Source of the DNA: Actinomycetota bacterium
GTDB taxonomy: Bacteria; Actinomycetota; Actinomycetes; S36-B12
Direction of reading: 5' to 3'
Length of the DNA: 5,920 bases
NCBI GenBank assembly: GCA_009700485.1
Contig: WLLZ01000104.1
Location: forward strand, 1 to 5,920
Shown here: positions 5,106-5,920 of the stretch, one piece after another
Numbering within the stretch: position 1 is the first letter of the stretch
Layout: each line of letters opens with the position of its first letter
Notes under the pieces: model-generated
The model's database searches: none
Told to the model about the DNA's origin: nothing
What the model saw: the letters and a program-made list of their open reading frames with translations, nothing else
Made by a program: the position numbers and the translations under genes

Positions 5106-5920
5106 ATGTCGACCTCTGCCTTGCATGTGCCTTCGCACCCCGTGCGATTTGTCACCGCTGCGAGCCTGTTTGATGGTCATGACGCGGCAATCAACATTAT
5201 GCGCCGCCTACTTCAATCGCAGGGCGTCGAAGTTATTCACCTCGGGCATGACCGCAGTGTCGAGGACGTGGTAACCGCCTGCCTGCAAGAAGATGTACAA
5301 GGCGTTGCGGTTTCTTCGTACCAGGGCGGCCACGTTGAGTACTTTACGTACTTGGTTGAGCGGTTAGCTGAGTGCGGAGCCGGTCACGTGAAAGTTTATG
5401 GTGGCGGCGGTGGGGTAATTATTGCTGAAGAGATAGAGCTGCTTTCAAAAATCGGGGTACATATTTTTAGCCCGCAGGACGGCCAGCGCCTTGGCCTACC
5501 GGGGATGATAAATAAGTTGGTTGCCGAGTGTGATCGTGAGCTAACCATTGGGTCGATCGGTGTTGATGAAATCCTAACTGGATCAATACCCGCATTGGCT
5601 CGTGCCATAACTGTTTTGGAATCGGGCAAGGATGAATCCCTTGCCAATGAGATCGGCGGGGCCGCGGCAACCACAACGACCCCGGTACTCGGCATCACGG
5701 GTACCGGCGGCTCTGGTAAGTCGTCACTAACCGACGAGTTGGTGCGCCGATTACGCCTCGATAGCCAAGACAAATTGCGCATTGCGGTCTTGGCAATTGA
5801 TCCAACGCGGCGGCGCGGTGGCGGTGCGCTTCTAGGTGACCGCATTCGGATGAACAGCATTGATCCAGGAGTGGTCTTCTTTAGGTCGCTTGCCACTCGC
5901 GATTCAGGTGGGCAAACCCC
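5106..5920 (+). CDS. icmF: Fused isobutyryl-CoA mutase IcmF, N-terminal 271 residues (cut by right edge)
   Basis: Adenosylcobalamin-dependent acyl-CoA mutase carrying its own G-protein chaperone. Known IcmF enzymes interconvert isobutyryl-CoA and n-butyryl-CoA, and more slowly pivalyl- and isovaleryl-CoA. Residues 12-145 are the B12-binding domain: FDGHDAAINIMRR (22-34) supplies H25, the expected lower cobalt ligand, followed by SSYQGGH (70-76) and the glycine run 99-103. A linker leads into the MeaB-like GTPase domain, with P-loop GTGGSGKSS (199-207, K205) and DPTRRRGGGALLGDRIRMN (232-250). This order (B12 domain first, then G domain) identifies the IcmF fusion, as opposed to methylmalonyl-CoA mutase or free MeaB. 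The substrate-binding TIM barrel, about three quarters of a protein near 1,090 residues, lies beyond the edge, so substrate-specificity residues are not visible. The frame stays open to the end. It is probably controlled by the divergent MarR gene. Confidence 0.95.
   Translation, partial: MSTSALHVPSHPVRFVTAASLFDGHDAAINIMRRLLQSQGVEVIHLGHDRSVEDVVTACLQEDVQGVAVSSYQGGHVEYFTYLVERLAECGAGHVKVYGGGGGVIIAEEIELLSKIGVHIFSPQDGQRLGLPGMINKLVAECDRELTIGSIGVDEILTGSIPALARAITVLESGKDESLANEIGGAAATTTTPVLGITGTGGSGKSSLTDELVRRLRLDSQDKLRIAVLAIDPTRRRGGGALLGDRIRMNSIDPGVVFFRSLATRDSGGQT

Noticed and set aside
5172..5189. B12 motif reads DGHDAA, where DxHxxG would have a final Gly
   Set aside because: From memory, IcmF proteins commonly have this DGHDAA form, so it is a family trait and not a defect; the ligand His is present.
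5396..5896. 166-residue minus-strand open frame at the right end
   Set aside because: Antisense to IcmF; its Pro/Ser/Arg composition follows from the complementary strand of a Gly-rich and Ala-rich frame. IcmF is recognised across the whole stretch.

Overview
The window looks like chromosomal DNA from an actinobacterium. The best evidence is a mycothiol-dependent maleylpyruvate isomerase-family (MDMPI/DinB-like) gene, since mycothiol is confined to Actinobacteria. Supporting this are an acyl-CoA dehydrogenase of the AcdH/FadE25 type and a fused B12-dependent mutase (IcmF) whose N-terminus is recognisable almost residue by residue. GC content is intermediate for the group: about 48% by hand count at the far left and about 65% in parts of the transporter gene. 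Coding is dense. There are six complete or nearly complete gene calls plus a cytochrome P450 fragment at the left edge; the IcmF gene is cut by the right edge. I see no RNA genes, insertion sequences, CRISPR arrays or long repeats.

Layout. (1) Positions 1-3003, minus strand: a probable three-gene operon read right to left, acyl-CoA dehydrogenase -> MFS transporter -> cytochrome P450, with gaps of 4 and 35 bases. (2) Positions 3004-3156: a divergent intergenic region. (3) Positions 3157-4457, plus strand: NADPH-dependent FMN reductase followed by the MDMPI-family protein, joined by a TTGA stop/start overlap. (4) Positions 4466-4984, minus strand: a MarR-family repressor, tail to tail with the isomerase gene. 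(5) Positions 4985-5105: a 121-base divergent region with a strong imperfect palindrome, the best operator candidate in the window. (6) Positions 5106-5920, plus strand: the first 271 codons of icmF, covering the B12-binding domain and the start of the MeaB-like G domain.

How the genes may work together (inference). IcmF interconverts branched and linear short acyl-CoAs (isobutyryl/n-butyryl, pivalyl/isovaleryl). The acyl-CoA dehydrogenase is of a type used on short or branched acyl-CoAs. The P450, transporter, flavin reductase and thiol-dependent isomerase fit a peripheral oxidative or detoxification route. The region therefore reads as a catabolic neighbourhood for a branched or alicyclic carbon source. 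No CoA ligase, ferredoxin or ring-cleavage dioxygenase lies inside the window, so the substrate cannot be named. Each gene belongs to a known family. What may be undescribed is the combination and its regulation, not any single protein.
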